Assembly: GCA_026770025.1 (NCBI GenBank)
Contig: JAMXDE010000006.1
Span: 1,240,001 to 1,304,000, forward strand
Length of the DNA stretch: 64,000 nucleotides
Direction of reading: 5' to 3'
DNA from: Craspedostauros australis
Lineage: Eukaryota > Bacillariophyta > Bacillariophyceae > Mastogloiales > Achnanthaceae
Under the pieces are notes generated by a model, which saw only the letters and a program-made list of their open reading frames with translations, made no database searches and was not told where the DNA came from. Each line of letters begins with the position of its first letter. Position 1 is the first letter of the stretch. The position numbers were made by a program, and so were the translations under genes. This document shows, in pieces, positions 22,047 through 35,059 of this stretch.

Positions 22047-25000
22047 TTATTCTTCAATCGTCTGTGAACAGCTGTCCTCCTTTGGCGTCCATGCATCCAT
22101 GTCACACATCTGCACATACTCTTTCTTGTCGCGCTCGTTGGCGGTCTTTTTGCCTCGTTTGTCTGCACCTATGTTGGTTGCAGTTGTGATGGTACTGCCA
22201 CTCTTACGCTTCTTGGTTCCGCCCGAACTAATGAGCCTCTTGTTCGCGTCGATCGTTGCAGTGAAGAATGTCTTGATCTTGGTTCGACTAGTTTGCATCC
22301 TGGCGAGCCAGTTGGTTCGCAAGGGCCCGGTGTTGCACAAGGTTTCATATGCAGTGTACGCAGTCAGCTGATGAGCCTTCACACGTTCACCCTCAAGCTT
22401 CAATTCCAGCAAAGCTGCAGCTACCTCTGGATCAAGCTTGGATCGTCCCTGGGTGCTCGAGAATGCCCAACCACTGTTTATCATGTATGTCTGAGGTCTC
22501 CTCACCATGGGCTCTTGGTCTCCAATTTTGTCACTGGGGGGCACTAGATCTCCAACTTTGCTTGGGTGCGTTGGTTTGGTTTTGGCGAGGTCTTCTTTCT
22601 CTCCAAATTTCGCAGCTGGTTTGCCTCTAGAAAAGTCGTCCAGCACTTGGTGGTAGGCAGATAACTTCGTCCTGTGCTTCATGTCGATTGTAGCCTTGCT
22701 AGCATGAATCTTCCTTGGCTTCTCCTCTTTGACCTTCTTCTTTCTTGCCTTGACTGGTTTTAGCCCAGGTATGCGTTTCCGATCACCACCACAGATTGTA
22801 ATGTCCAGCTTGCGTACAGTATACTTATCCAAAGCTGACTTGGCGATTGTCTCTGGCTTCGAGATACCAGAGGAAGCAAACAACAAGACAGCTTCCTTCA
22901 GCCAACACACCTCGTGGGTGGATCGCACCCCTGTCCCACTTGTGAAGGCCTTGCCAGTAGGATGAAGCAGAATGGCATCCATTTCAACCTTGCTTGCATC
23001 CAGAAGGAAGGCAACTGAAGATCGCACCGGAAAGTCACACATATTTTGAAACACCTCTTGTTCCGTTGTTGCCTTGTGACCTGACCTGACCGCCTTGCGT
23101 AGTTGCCCACTTACGAAGCTGAAGTGCGTATCGATTGGGCACTTGCCAGTTTGAGCTTCAGTATACACCCATTGTGTGATCTTTGGTAGATGTGCCATTG
23201 CCTCTTGGTTCTGTGCGTGGTAGATGAATGGGACAAGTTGTTGACTTGCAAAGCAGCTCGCATTGTCACTCTCAATGACAAGGGTCTTGGCACCTGGATG
23301 CACCTCCTGTACAAGCCCTGGCAAAACTGTCAACACTGCTGCCACCATCCTGTGGTCTTGAGCTTTGTGTCCTTTGACCAGGAGGTCAAGGAAACGATGG
23401 TGAAATTCACCATCTTCGAAAACTGTGGTCATGACACCAAGCAGTGACATGCCATTCTTCCCGAAGAAATCCTGTTGTGACTCCAATCACTCTGAAGGTA
23501 AGATCTTCTGTTTGAAGTCAACGATGCAAAGGACCTTGCCTTCCTCCAGCTTCAGACTCTCTCTGATCTCGCGAAGCTTGATGAATTGCACCTTGGCCCG
23601 GATCTTGTGAGCCATGAATGACTGCAAGCGAAGTTGCAATTCGTCGATGGCATCCACCATGGTTGCGAGTTCTTGCTCGTATGCTGTGCCCTTCATTTTG
23701 TTCAGGATGGCAGCAATGCAAGGCTTCACAATGCAAGGAAGGAATGACATGGTATTTCCACATATGTCACAAGATCCCTTCCAAGTGGAACACTTGTTTT
23801 TCTCAAGAGCAAATGAAGCGCAGTGGAATGCGTCTTCAGAGCACATCTTCTGCATGTGTGAGAAGCCATACTCCCACTGCACGAACACTGAGATTGCGTG
23901 CCATTGCTTCAGCACTTCATCGCGAGTCCCAGGCGACAGCAACATTGGCAGTGGGGGTGGAGGCTTTGGAACCTTGTCAGGATCCACCTTGTCAGCCATT
24001 GGGACTTCATATGGATTCTCCTTGCTGGGTGTTGGGATGCTGCTGAGTCTATGGAGCATGTCCTTGAATATCTCTGATGGCCTGTAGAAGTCGATGTAGT
24101 AGGATGAGAGGCCAGCATGACATTGACTATGCCGGGTGAGCAATTTGGCCAATTCGTAGAAGGTTGGCCTCCCAACACGATCAATGGTGGACTTTTGGTA
24201 CTGTCGGAAAAGTTCATCAATGCTCCAAGCACCCAACTCGAACACAGGAAGATCAGGGAAGTCCTCGCCCCGGAACTTGATGGACCGGCACAACCCAGGC
24301 TTGAAGTGAGTGTTGTGGGCGATGAACTGAATGACATTGTCCAGCTTTGCTGAAGCAATCCGGAAGCTGTTCTTCCTTGTTGGGAAATCCTTTCCAGCAG
24401 CAAGGACAGCATTGAGCTTCTTCAGTTTGCGATGAGTATGATCTGTTGTGTCCCAATGTTGTGCATGATGGTTGTGGGCAATGGGTGGTGAAATTGCATG
24501 GCTATAGGCTTGTAGAAACCTATTGCTCTCCTTGACAGACTTGGCCACTCCCATCACCAACTTGAAGCATTGAGAAGTTTGGTCTGTTGCGTTGAAGCAT
24601 AGGGTAGCACAATTCTTGGCCATCTGGACAGGATAGATGGGCAGTGCCTCTTGGCAGTAGTCAAAGCATCCCTGAAGTCGACAGGAGCAACTTGATGTGA
24701 CACCAGAGTCTTCGATACAAAGTCGTGGACATCCATTTGAATGCCACGGTAGGTTCTCCAGGCACGAGGTTGACTTTTGTCTGGGATGTGATGCCAACCA
24801 TCTGGTGGGAAGTTGCGGAGTTTAGATGGATCTCTCTTCATGATGCGGTACATCTCCATGAGAACGTCACGGGCTGTAGGAGTGGATGGAGTGGTCGCCA
24901 TGGGCACATTAGAATTGTTGATTGATTCTATGTCGCTGCCACTGTCATCCGGTGGTTCAAAAGCAGGATCGGACCCATCATCGTCACTGGTGCTGGTGCC

Positions 25001-25585
25001 ATTGCCTGGCAGATCATTGGCACTGTTATCACCATGGAGAGCCATGTGGTGGGTGATGGGCATACTCTCTGGGAAGTGGACAGCACGATGCATGTCATTG
25101 GAGAGAGGCTGAAGTTGATTGTGGCGGATGAACGTATTCCAGGGAGACTCCAGCAATGTAGGTGGGGTTAAGATATCAACAAATCCTGTTTGATTGGGAG
25201 GGTGGGGCTGGTTGAATTTTGGAGTGTGCAATTTACAAGCACGCAGATAGCTTGCTACTGGACCCTCCGGCTTGGTGCTGTCATGATTGAGTGTGTGGTT
25301 TTGGTTCATGTGGAGGACGCTCCAAGCATGATATCTGTGGATTGAGGAGCCACCAAATTGGTAGCTGCGAAGGTAGTCAATGATGTGATAGTTAATTGGT
25401 GAACCACCATTGACAGCAGCAGCACTGTGTGCTCTCTGTTGTGGGGGGAAGTCTTGATCAGAGCTGGCAGCATGGCAGTGGCGAACTGGGGGGATGTTTG
25501 CTTCATTCTCATTCCCAGGCCTTGGAGGTGTTGTTGCCAGTGATTTCTGGTGCCCATCAATTGGTGGAGGCTTTGAGCTTGTCAT
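22047..25585 (-). pseudogene. Transposase-like protein gene (RNase H-fold type), broken by one frameshift and one in-frame TGA
   Basis: Three consecutive minus-strand open stretches read as one protein. 25585-24554 is a Pro/Asp-rich N-terminal part. 24797-23487 is a middle part with CSTWKGSCDICGN, a possible zinc site. 23486-22047 is the C-terminal part. The first and second are offset, with the switch near 24620-24640. The second and third are in the same frame, separated by a single TGA (23487-23489) within ILPSE*LESQQDFFGKNGMS. VDFKQKILPSE, LVIESDNASCF and TEAQTGKCPIDTHFS resemble, from memory, the D/D/D motifs of an unclassified transposase-derived family widespread in animals and oomycetes. 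About 1,200 residues in total. No terminal inverted repeats were found. Family assignment is inference. Confidence 0.55.
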
Positions 25586-27951
25586 GGTTGGAAATGCTGG
25601 TGGGTTGCTCTTTTTGGCAGGCTATGATGCACAACAATAGAGTGAAGCTGGTTGTGGTTGGTCCAATGAGCCACACAGTAACCAGTCTTTGCTGAAAGAA
25701 TGGGTCTGGAGTCTTTTTGCAGAGATGATATCCTTTGTGGAGGATGATGGAGGAGGTGGGTGTCACTGTGGCAACAGGAGGGGCAAAATCAAGGCAGGTC
25801 GGAGGTGAACAGATGCCCCTGGTGTTGCGCGTGAAGCAAAGCGAAGCCCCATGGTTTCGGGGAAACAGTCATTGAGAACCAGCAGTTGCGCAACAGAATT
25901 GCAAGGGGTATCGCGTTGGTGCGTATGGGAACAGTGATGCGTGAAGTGCTGGTTGCTGGACACAAGAGTTTGGAACCACCACCACAACAATGACGCGAAA
26001 CACCACCTCCACAGACACGTCCGCAGGGATCCTACGGGGTCCCAAACCATCAAAACACGGATTGACGAATACAAAAGTGTTCGTATGCGTCTGACAGCCA
26101 GTAGTAGAGTGACGCGGTCGAAAAAGAAACGATCATGTTGCAGCAGTTAGCAACACAAAACGACTGCGCAATAGCCATCGCGCTTCGCGCCATTTCAGAA
26201 CACAAGCGCTCGAGGAGAAAAATCTCTCGCTTTGTTCATGAGCCAATTCATCCGCTGCGCCTCGGATGTGGTGCAGAGTAGAGAAACCAGAGACACATGC
26301 AAATCCTCAGTGACAGCAGATCTCTAAGCCGGATTCATCCTCACAATTGACATGGCCAGTGGAGGCCACATTGCCATTGCTATTATTATTACTATTATTA
26401 TATTATTATTATTATTATTGTGTTTAGTATTATTATTATTATTGATGATGGTGATGGTGATGATGATGATGATGGTGATGATGATCACCTGTGGCCCTGG
26501 TTGACCAGACAAAGCAGACGGAATTTTGTTGTTCCTGTTCCGTTCCTGTTCCGTTCCTGTCGAGAGTGCAAGTCGAGTCGCCAGTAATCGCATTCTGTGA
26601 CACAACGGTGCTGTGATGTCGAACACGACGATCACCTGAACAGACTGAAAAAATCACCGAAGCAAAACGACTCTTCCGCACCGACAGTAGTCAAAAGCGC
26701 AACACATATGTCTGTCTGTCAACACGATCGCCAACATACGCGAAGGCTCAGGCAGCGACGGCTCGGATGTGCGATAAAAACATCCAGTACTAAATCTACG
26801 GGCGATGGTGATGGTTCTCGCCAAAACGAGCATGCCTGTTTGCACAAGCACAACTCCGCGACACGCCGAACAAGAACAACAAAACACGGCCCAAATTAGG
26901 TGGAAATGCTGTGTGGACCATCAACACGACGTCTTGCTGCAACCCGTTTTTGTTGAACCGGCATTGACGGAAGATTGACGGTTCTCGTCAAAAAGTCGGA
27001 CCGACGGAGCATTGCTACAACACGGCGCACTGTGAGAGCCTCGGAAGGACGGACCAACTACCAAAAAATGTCTCCCCCCGCGACTCGTTGGTTTGTGACT
27101 GAATGGGCTCAGAACCAAAAAGACGAAATTCGGAACATGGATCATCGGTCTTGGCTCGTTCCACGACTGAGATAAGTCGAGCGAGTCAATTTCATCCGGG
27201 ATTCCTTGATACTTTTGTGCGAAGCGCCCAAACGCGGATGGTGTCATCCGATCGTCACTTCGATGACCCAATGGGCGCAAAATGCCACAAATCCGATGTC
27301 ACGATCACTCAAGTGCGCTCAGGGTAGTTCCAGCAATAAATTTGAGTTCCGTTGACAACGTGTGACAAGAGGTTGGCCACAAACGGATCGTTCCGACGAC
27401 ATCAACACGACAACGTTGTTCTGTTCTTCCACAAAATTGGTGTTGGCCGGATCTTTCCAAGCGAACTGTCGGGGGTGGCTTCTCTGCACAATCACGTGAT
27501 GGAGTTGAGCAACGTCGGCACACGAAGTTCCAGCGAACGGCCACAGAGACAACACCAGTACCACCCACCATGACACGTGATGCGCGAGCGAGCGACTCAT
27601 TGTCGTACGCGTGCTCATGGCGCAGCAACCCACAGGTGTACACCTGGCTGCTATTCTGCGACAGATGCTTTCCCGCCCATCCACTTCCCCGTCTTCTCCA
27701 TGGATACCGTGCCAATACGAGTGCTCCACCACCGATCATGAACACACCCCCAACCTGCCATCAACCCCAGTTGCGAAAAGAGGCGACCGAAAAGCCCACC
27801 CACACAAGAGGGGAGTGTTCACCGCATGCGAAAAACAACGAAGGTGGTGGCTGGTGAAGGAATGGCAGCAGTTCCTATTGCTGTTCGTTCCTTCCTCCAA
27901 AGGACTCCAAATCATCTCATAAATCCTTCATCTCGTTGATGACGAAAAGCC
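25586..27951. other. Gene-poor region upstream of the M11 protease gene
   Basis: Multiple short open frames on both strands, none with a recognised motif. It includes the ATT/ATG microsatellite at 26383-26485. The other ends of the transposase-like element may lie within it. Confidence 0.4.
26383..26485. repeat. (ATT)n / (GATGGT)n microsatellite
   Basis: ATT trinucleotides run from about 26383 to 26445, then GATGATGGTGATG-type repeats to about 26485. Confidence 0.85.
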
Positions 27952-30900
27952 ATGCATTCTCACTTCTACCAACGAATCCTTGCTGCTCTGGTGCTTGCGG
28001 TGCTTGTCGTTACGGCAGCGGCATCCCCGATGTCAAGGTGGTTGGTGAGTACGAGCAAGATGGCAACTGTCACTGTTGTCTCGACGTGTGGGGGCTCCTT
28101 CTTTGCTGGCATTCTCGCCTTGCCGCATCCACATCCACAGACATACGCGTACGTGCATCCAATTCAATGACCTCATCCTCAACTCAACCATGATTCTGCA
28201 CCTTGTATTATATAATACAATGCATTACATTACAACGCATGACTTCACATCACGTCGTGTCACGTCCTTCATCACACAACCAACAACTGAATCGAACTCA
28301 ATTCAGACGCATGGCGCTGCCTCGGGCGAACACAGTATCCTACAGGAGCCATGCCTCGTCTCGGCATGTATTATTGGCACTGTCGACGGAAATGATGCAA
28401 CTGACTTCTCGTGCATGCTCCAAGGCTCCGATGCGGAAGCGCATGGGCCTGTGCATTTGACCATCGAAGGGCTGACGCCGGAATGGGCCAAGAACAACCG
28501 TGCATGGCCAACTTTCTCTTCCAAGTCCACGTTGTTTCTGGAGAATGTCATCATCGATGTCACCGACTTCTCCTTGAAGCTGCCGGACTTGACGACCATC
28601 GATGACATGACGATCGAGCATCATCAACCAAGCGAACAAAGCGATGGCCATGGACATGGTCGTTCTCTGACCACTCCTGATGTCCGTGGTTCTGGCGACA
28701 AGAAGTTCCTCCTCATCCAGGTCGTCTTCCAAACCAACTACACAGTTCCCAAATCCCTCATCAAAGACGAGATCTTCGGCTCTCAACCCAACTTCACTGG
28801 CCAGTTCGCGGCCATGTCTTTTGACAAGCTGAGGCTCTCCACCATGCCGACGAATGGGACAGATGATGGGATTTTGACAGTTGGGTTTTCACCTGACGTT
28901 GATCCCACCACTCTCGAGGCAAGAAGAGTTGATAATGCCATCTCACAATATCTGAAGCAGGAGGTCAAGATCTATGATGACTTTGATTTCTTCTTGATCA
29001 TGGTCCCGTTCGGGTTGGAGAACCGCTTTGGAACTGGTTGGACCGGTAAGTGCCGACAAGGACCACACAACTCGTATCTTCCATGTCAACATTACGCACT
29101 GGTATCGTGATGAGCTCTACCCATGCCCATACTCCTATCTAACCCATCTCACTCCAACGTGTAACACCATCTTTTTCCGCGCGAATCAAACTCTCCCGAT
29201 TATTAACGCGCACCAATGCAACCGACACACCACTGATTCACAGCGTACGCTTATCTCGACCAAAAGATCAGCATGTACAACAGCATCAGAAACTATCCAG
29301 ACACGCACTGGGCAACCAACCCTTACGTCATCATCCACGAACTCGGTCACAACTTTGGGCTTGACCATTCCAATCGGAACGGGGTAGAGTATGACGATTC
29401 CAGGTAAGCGCAGCCAACGCGTCAGCAGAGAGAGAGAGAGAGAGAGAGGTTGGAGACGATCTGTGACATTCTGCATCAATCTTTGCAGGCGGATGGACGA
29501 TCGGACACAAGAACGCACACAATCGAACTCCGGAGAGAGCACATTGGACGCGTCTGCCATGTTCTGGTCCTCACCACATGATAGGGACCCTGTTTTCTCC
29601 GTCGAAGCCCATCTAACCCCCGTCTTCGTGGATCCTCTTCCTCATTGTTGCCGTTTTCCGGTCAATGGATTCCGACCCCAACATCGACTATTATTCCGCA
29701 GCGGCGCGATGGGCGGAACAGTTTTTGGTCCATTTGGTAATGAAACTCTGACCGATAAGGTGGGATACAACGGTAAGTGCTACGGTGCCGCCTTGTGGAG
29801 AGCAAGGACCCAGATGATTCCGGTCCAGGAGGAGTCTTGTCACCTCATCGCATACAATGCGATACGACGCGATGCGACGGTCTGCGTACACTGCCTCACC
29901 AATCGTTTCGTTCTTTACGTCCACGCCAAATCATTTCACGCTCTCATGCTCATGCTGCAAACCTACCTCTTCAATATCATTACTCATGCGCCTGCCCCTC
30001 CACCACACATAGGTGCCAAGAGCTGGCTGATGGGGTGGTACTCCGATCAGACCACATTGCTCACTGGAGGTCAAGACATCGACTTCGAGGGAAGGCTCTG
30101 CGGAGTGGTCGATTATGACCCCGCTGACACCAGTTTCGATGTCATCATCCGAATTGACGATCCTGAGAGTGAATTGAACTACTACATCGCCTTCAACAGA
30201 GCCATTGGCTTCAACGCCGATTCTCCGCTGGGCAGGGATCAGGTCCTCGTGACAAGGGCACAAGACCACGGCACTGCCCAGAGGCGATTCTCTCATCTGG
30301 AGGCCATCCTGAACATGACACAATCATCGTACAGAATTGATGCCCAGTCGTCTTTGCTGGATGAGATCGTCATTTCGGTATCCAACATCGATGATGACTC
30401 GACCACACCCATGTGTGCGACGGTGAGCGTGAAATTCGATCTCAGTCGATCACCAAGTGTGGCACCATCCGTTTCCATGGCACCATCATTGTCATCAGTC
30501 CCAACCGGAATTTGCGACGTGTGGGAGTTCACAACGCCCAGCGAACCTCGCTCAGCTGAGCGCACTGAGTCATTCAGATTCGATGTTCGCATACTGGACA
30601 GCGTCGAACTCACCGCCATCAAGGTCTCCGTGGCTGCTGAATTCACCAACATGCCATACACGATCTTCTTCCGTCCAAGCACCTGGGATGCCGATGGCAA
30701 CTGGACTCAGATTGCATCAGGAAACAACGGGGGAAAGGACTCGTCTGGCTTCTCCCCCTCCCTCATATTTGATCAGCCAGTGGTGGTGTCTGCGGAGGAT
30801 GACATTGTATCCTTCCGCATTGACATGGCCGACAGATTGAAGGCTTTGTCCTCATCATCTCCGATTGTGATCCCGGAGAGCTTCTTCGAGTGCCCAGACT

Positions 30901-32714
30901 GCCCATTCGAGGTATTCACCGGACAAGGTAGCCTCGAAGTTGGAAACAGACCGCCCAATTTCCGCGATCGGTTCCCCGCCTTTTTCGGCATCCTCGAATT
31001 CTGCCCGGATCTGAGCACCGAGATGCCAACTGGATCTGCTTCCCCCACTACGACACCATCGTCATCAATCCAGCCATCCGCAGGCCCCACACAGGCACCA
31101 ACAGACACCTGCCGCGACGCAAAAACAGCAGGTCTCCCAAGATCATTCTTTGGCGACACGGTCGCTTCGGTGCGACACGACATTCAGATTCTGGATAGTG
31201 TCGACATCACAGGCATGAGACTTGTCCTGCCATTGACGGGGAACCAAGCTTTCACAATCTTCTACCGCCCAAGTACTTGGGATGCACCCGGGGATTGGAC
31301 AGAACTTGCATCGGGAACGATCGAGGCCAGAGGTGATGGTGAATTCACAGATGTGATTGTATTCGATCAACCTTTGGCTGTGTCCGAAAGCGACGGCGTG
31401 ATCTCCATCCGCATCGATACAGGAACGAGCACAGGGGATGAATTGTCGTACAGCATCATTCCCATCCCTCCGGACTGGCTTGATTGCGACAATTGCCCAT
31501 TCACTATCTTTACGGGAATGGCGAGCGCTGGTGTCGGTGATTATCCTCCTCCTCTCTGCGATGATTTCTTTGAGTATTTCATGGGTTCACTGGAATTCTG
31601 CAACGGCAACTCGAAGATGCCGCCAACTGGATCTGCTCCCCCCACTGGATCTGCTCCCCCCACTACGACACCATCGTCATCAATCCAGCCATCCGCAGGC
31701 CCCACACAGGCACCAACAGACACCTGCCACGACGCAAAAACAGCAGGTCTCCCAAGATCATTCTATGACGACTCGGTCGCTTCGGTGCGACACGACATTC
31801 AGATTCTGGATAGTGTCGACATCACAGGCATGAGACTTGTCCTGCCACCGACGGGGAACCAAGCTTTCACAATCTTCTACCGCCCAAGTACTTGGGATGC
31901 ACCCGGAAATTGGACAGAACTTGCATCGGGAACGATCGAGGCCAGAGGTGATGGTGAATTCACAGATGTGATTGTATTCGACCAACCTTTGGCTGTGTCC
32001 GAAAGCGACGGCGTGATCTCCATACGCATCGATACACGAACGAACGTGGGGGATGACTTCTCGAGGAACATCATTCCCATCCCTCCAGACTGGCTTGATT
32101 GCGACAATTGCCCATTCACTATCTTTACGGGAATGGCGAGCGCTGGTGTCGGTGATTATCCTCCTCCTCTCTACGATGGTTTCTTTGAGTACTTCATGGG
32201 TTCACTGGAATTCTGCGACGGCAACTCGATGATGCCGTCATCCGCGACGTCATCCATGCTGTCGTCCACGCCGTCATCCGCTCCGTCATCCACGCTGTCG
32301 TCCGCGCCGTCATCCGCTCCGTCATCCATGCTGTCATCCACACCGTCATCCGCTCCGTCATCCATGCTGTCGTCCACACCATCATCTGCGCTGTCGTCCG
32401 CGCCGTCATCCACGCCGCCATCTGCGCTACCATCCACGCTGTCGTCCGCGCCGCCATCTGCCCTACCATCCACGCCGTCGTCCGCGCCGTCATCCGCTCC
32501 GTCATCCATGCTGTCGTCCACACCATCTGCGCTGTCGTCCGCGCCGTCATCTGCGCTACCATCCACGCCGTCGTCCTTCCCTTCCTCTCAACCATCTTAC
32601 ATGCGCAGCACGAAGGGGGCGAAATCATACAAATCGGACAAGTCATCCAAGGAGAGCAAGACGAAGTCTCCCAAGTCACCCAAATCAAGCAAGTTGTCGA
32701 AGAGCTCCAAATGA
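27952..32714 (+). CDS. Secreted gametolysin-like (peptidase M11) zinc metalloprotease with repeated C-terminal domains
   Basis: Five exons by splice consensus and phase: 27952-28044, 28307-29045, 29244-29403, 29702-29772 and 30013-32714, giving about 1254 aa. Exon 1 is a signal peptide (MHSHFYQRILAALVLAVLVV). Exon 3 carries the zinc site HELGHNFGLDH (about residue 308). Exon 4 supplies SGAMGG as probable Met-turn. Exon 5 starts GAKSWLMGWYSDQ, matching the conserved N/GxKSWxLGWY segment of M11 proteases. Then come three copies of an about 170-residue beta-rich domain (RPSTWDA.G.WT, CPF.IFTG...), a Ser/Pro/Ala repeat region and a Lys/Ser-rich tail. M11 enzymes degrade cell-wall glycoproteins in Chlamydomonas; a wall or extracellular substrate here is inferred. 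Each donor is GTAAG or GTGAG. Confidence 0.85.
31027..32240 (+). repeat. Tandem duplication of an about 615-bp coding unit in the M11 gene
   Basis: 31027-31625 and about 31642-32240 are nearly identical (CACTACGACACCATCG at 31046 recurs 615 bp later), encoding the second and third C-terminal domains. The first domain (30511-31010) is clearly diverged. Confidence 0.85.
32230..32600 (+). repeat. Ser/Pro/Ala-coding minisatellite in the M11 gene
   Basis: Repeats of the 12-bp type CCGTCATCCGCT/CTGTCGTCCACG encode (SSTPSSAPSSML)n. It probably forms an extended, glycosylatable linker. Confidence 0.85.
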
Positions 32715-33087
32715 GACCACTCAACGAGTATGGATACTCGTGCATCCAGCTCCTGTTGCAGCAATGAAGGCAGATGGTGGTCTCTCGCCAGGCTGTGTCA
32801 CAATCCTTGACCATGGGATGACGGATGCCATCGAAGCCCGAGGATTGAAGAATGAACAGTCTACTCCATGGTATGATACATGTTATAACGTCTTCACAGA
32901 AGCACATACATACGTGCATTACCAATCTCCTCCGTCCGCATAGCTCGTCGTATGCAGACCGCTCGCAGAATATTTCTTGTACGTATGGCAGGTGTGCTTG
33001 CTACCATTTTGATCGGATTCATGTTTATTCCGTGGTGATACGCTCCGGGTACGAGGACTGCATGAAATCCATTCTCATACCCAACAT
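32715..33087. other. 3' region of the M11 gene
   Basis: No gene recognised. Confidence 0.4.
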
Positions 33088-34948
33088 TCATAATACAATA
33101 GTATTACGGACCAGGAGAAAAGAATGGAACTGGAGGCGTTGGAAGTCTCTGGAGAGAGAGAGAGAGAGAGAGAGAGAAGATATCACTTGTCGGTTCCACA
33201 GTATTTTCGTGTCGGAGAATGATAGAATCGGCAAATCTGCGCATGCCGCATGGAGTCGCAACGCAAACAGCCGGCGGCCATGGCCAGGTCTCGCGGCTTG
33301 CTTCATTTCCTCCATCCTCGACCCGTTGGTGCCCTTCGAATGAACACCGTAGTGCTCCCTGGTCCATCCAATTGTCACCGCTGACACGATATCTGTGAAC
33401 GGCATCAGCTCCTCCACGAGGCTCACGTACTTCAAGTCGGAGTGGACGGAGTCGTACATGGCTATCACCGGCATGGATTGGATCGGCGTGCATATCACAT
33501 CGCACAGTTTGCCGACGACTGGCAACAGGTACGACGATGAATCCACGAAGTCTATCGCCAACGACACCCACAGGGAGTTGGGATCAGTCGGCAGGATGTA
33601 CCGCACGAGGCTGACGGGCGTTGGGCGCGGTCCAGTTTGGTAGATCAGTTGCTGCCCTGCCTTGGATGGCAACAGCAACAAATCGGCGAAGGGTATGAAC
33701 ACCGTGCCGCCAACACGTTCGCGTCCATGCCGTGTGCTGGAATACATCACGAGGTTGGACGCGACGATCGGGGTGATCGCGATGATGATGAACGGCAACG
33801 CGACGGGCAGGAGAACGAGGAGCTTGTCCATCATGGCGGTCGACACCACCACGAGGACCGTGATGAGCAGAATCAATGGCAGGAGAAGCATATTGGAGGA
33901 TGTCGGTAGGCGTATCTTGGATGCAGCGTCCCGTATCCAATCATCGGATGGATCGACGAGATGGAACCACCATTGTGCGATGGCGATGAACGCTGCAATT
34001 TCGGGTCGGTACGGGGGCATCCAGATGAAGCTTGACTCGTATGGTCGGTGATGGATTGTCGCTGACGTCATCGCCAACCGATGAAGCGAATGATCTTGCC
34101 GCGGCCAATGCTGTCGCCGCACGAGTAGCTGCAGATTTGCCAGCAGCATTCGGGATCCTTCCAGTTATTGTTGCTGCTGCTGCTGCTGTTTCAGGTGGTG
34201 TTGATGTTGGTGATGACGATGATGATGGCGATTGGATGAAATTGAGAATCTGCCAGGATGTTTAATGAATGCGCAGATCGTTGAGCGAGAGCCTCGTTTC
34301 CAGGTTGAGATCTGGGTCATCACAGATCAGGCGGATCGTCGCGGTCGATCTGTACGGCTGCGGAAAGGGCTTGGCGATGCGCAGAATGTGGCTTTTCGCA
34401 TTGACGTTGTTCGCGCTGTCCGTTGATGAAGTGCGCATGCTGGACGATGCAGCTGCCGATGCTGGCGTGGATGCATTGCCAGTGCTGGACCGCGAGGAGT
34501 TTCGATCCTTGTGCTTGGCAACTGGAGGCCCTGTGGAAACAGTCACGTTGCCAATGTTCATGATCACCGCAATGGGCTGACGACTCGTTGTAAGATCGTA
34601 GACAGAGAAGATGGTGGCCTCCAGATAGCCTTCAGCCACAATGCTGCCACTTGGGCCAGTTGTGATGCTCGCGGTTAGACTGGTCGACGTCCTTTGTGAT
34701 GATGTGCTGGGATCTGTTGCAGCTGAACTTGGTAGCAAAGACGAGGGAAGGATTCCAAAACCTGCGGTCGTTCGCATGCTGCGGTCGTTGTTGGCATTGG
34801 TGTTGCCGATGCTCGCAGCATTCTCGTCCTCGTTCCTCACCATGGTGGCTGTGGAAGGTAGCATTCGAAAGTTGTCTCCAAACGACATTCCTGTGTTGTT
34901 GTTCTGATCCTGTTGCAGACCTAATTGCGATCGCAACTGGAAGTACAA
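33088..34948 (-). pseudogene. Decayed gene for a conserved membrane protein (C2-like N-part plus helices)
   Basis: Minus strand. 34948-34262 encodes a segment with GYLEATIFSVYDL and STATIRLICDDPDLN, resembling a C2-like beta domain, and ends at TAA (34262-34264). The same frame continues past the stop for about 80 codons (TSWQILNF...TIRVKLHLDAP). A run of five G on the plus strand (34013-34017) then shifts into YRPEIAAFIAIAQWWFHLVD, followed by helices (LLLPLILLITVLVVV, LLVLLPVALPFIIIAI) and GQQLIYQTGPRPTPVSLVRY. As I recall them, stramenopile homologues run uninterrupted across both points, so I infer a nonsense change and a 1-bp insertion. No ATG was found for the 5' end, which runs into the tRNA-Val repeat, and the 3' end runs into a GA microsatellite. 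Confidence 0.55.
33150..33177. repeat. (GA)n microsatellite
   Basis: GAGAGAGA tract; a similar one lies at 29428-29448 inside an intron of the M11 gene. Confidence 0.8.
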
Positions 34949-35059
34949 AACCGGGGCGACCGAAGAGCGGTGCGGTCCATCCAGGATTCTTTGATTTTGG
35001 TCCTTCGATCGAGATGAAACTTGGGCTCCAGAAACTTATCTCTAGTATTCTATTCTATT

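Noticed and set aside
23487-23489. Alternative nuclear genetic code with TGA as a sense codon
   Set aside because: TGA ends several normal genes here (carrier, M11 protease, NmrA-like, PI4K), so the in-frame TGA is a local lesion or readthrough site.
29404-29701. Open frame across the M11 intron between exons 3 and 4
   Set aside because: It contains a GA microsatellite and no protease segment; joining 29403 to 29702 restores the expected order of motifs.
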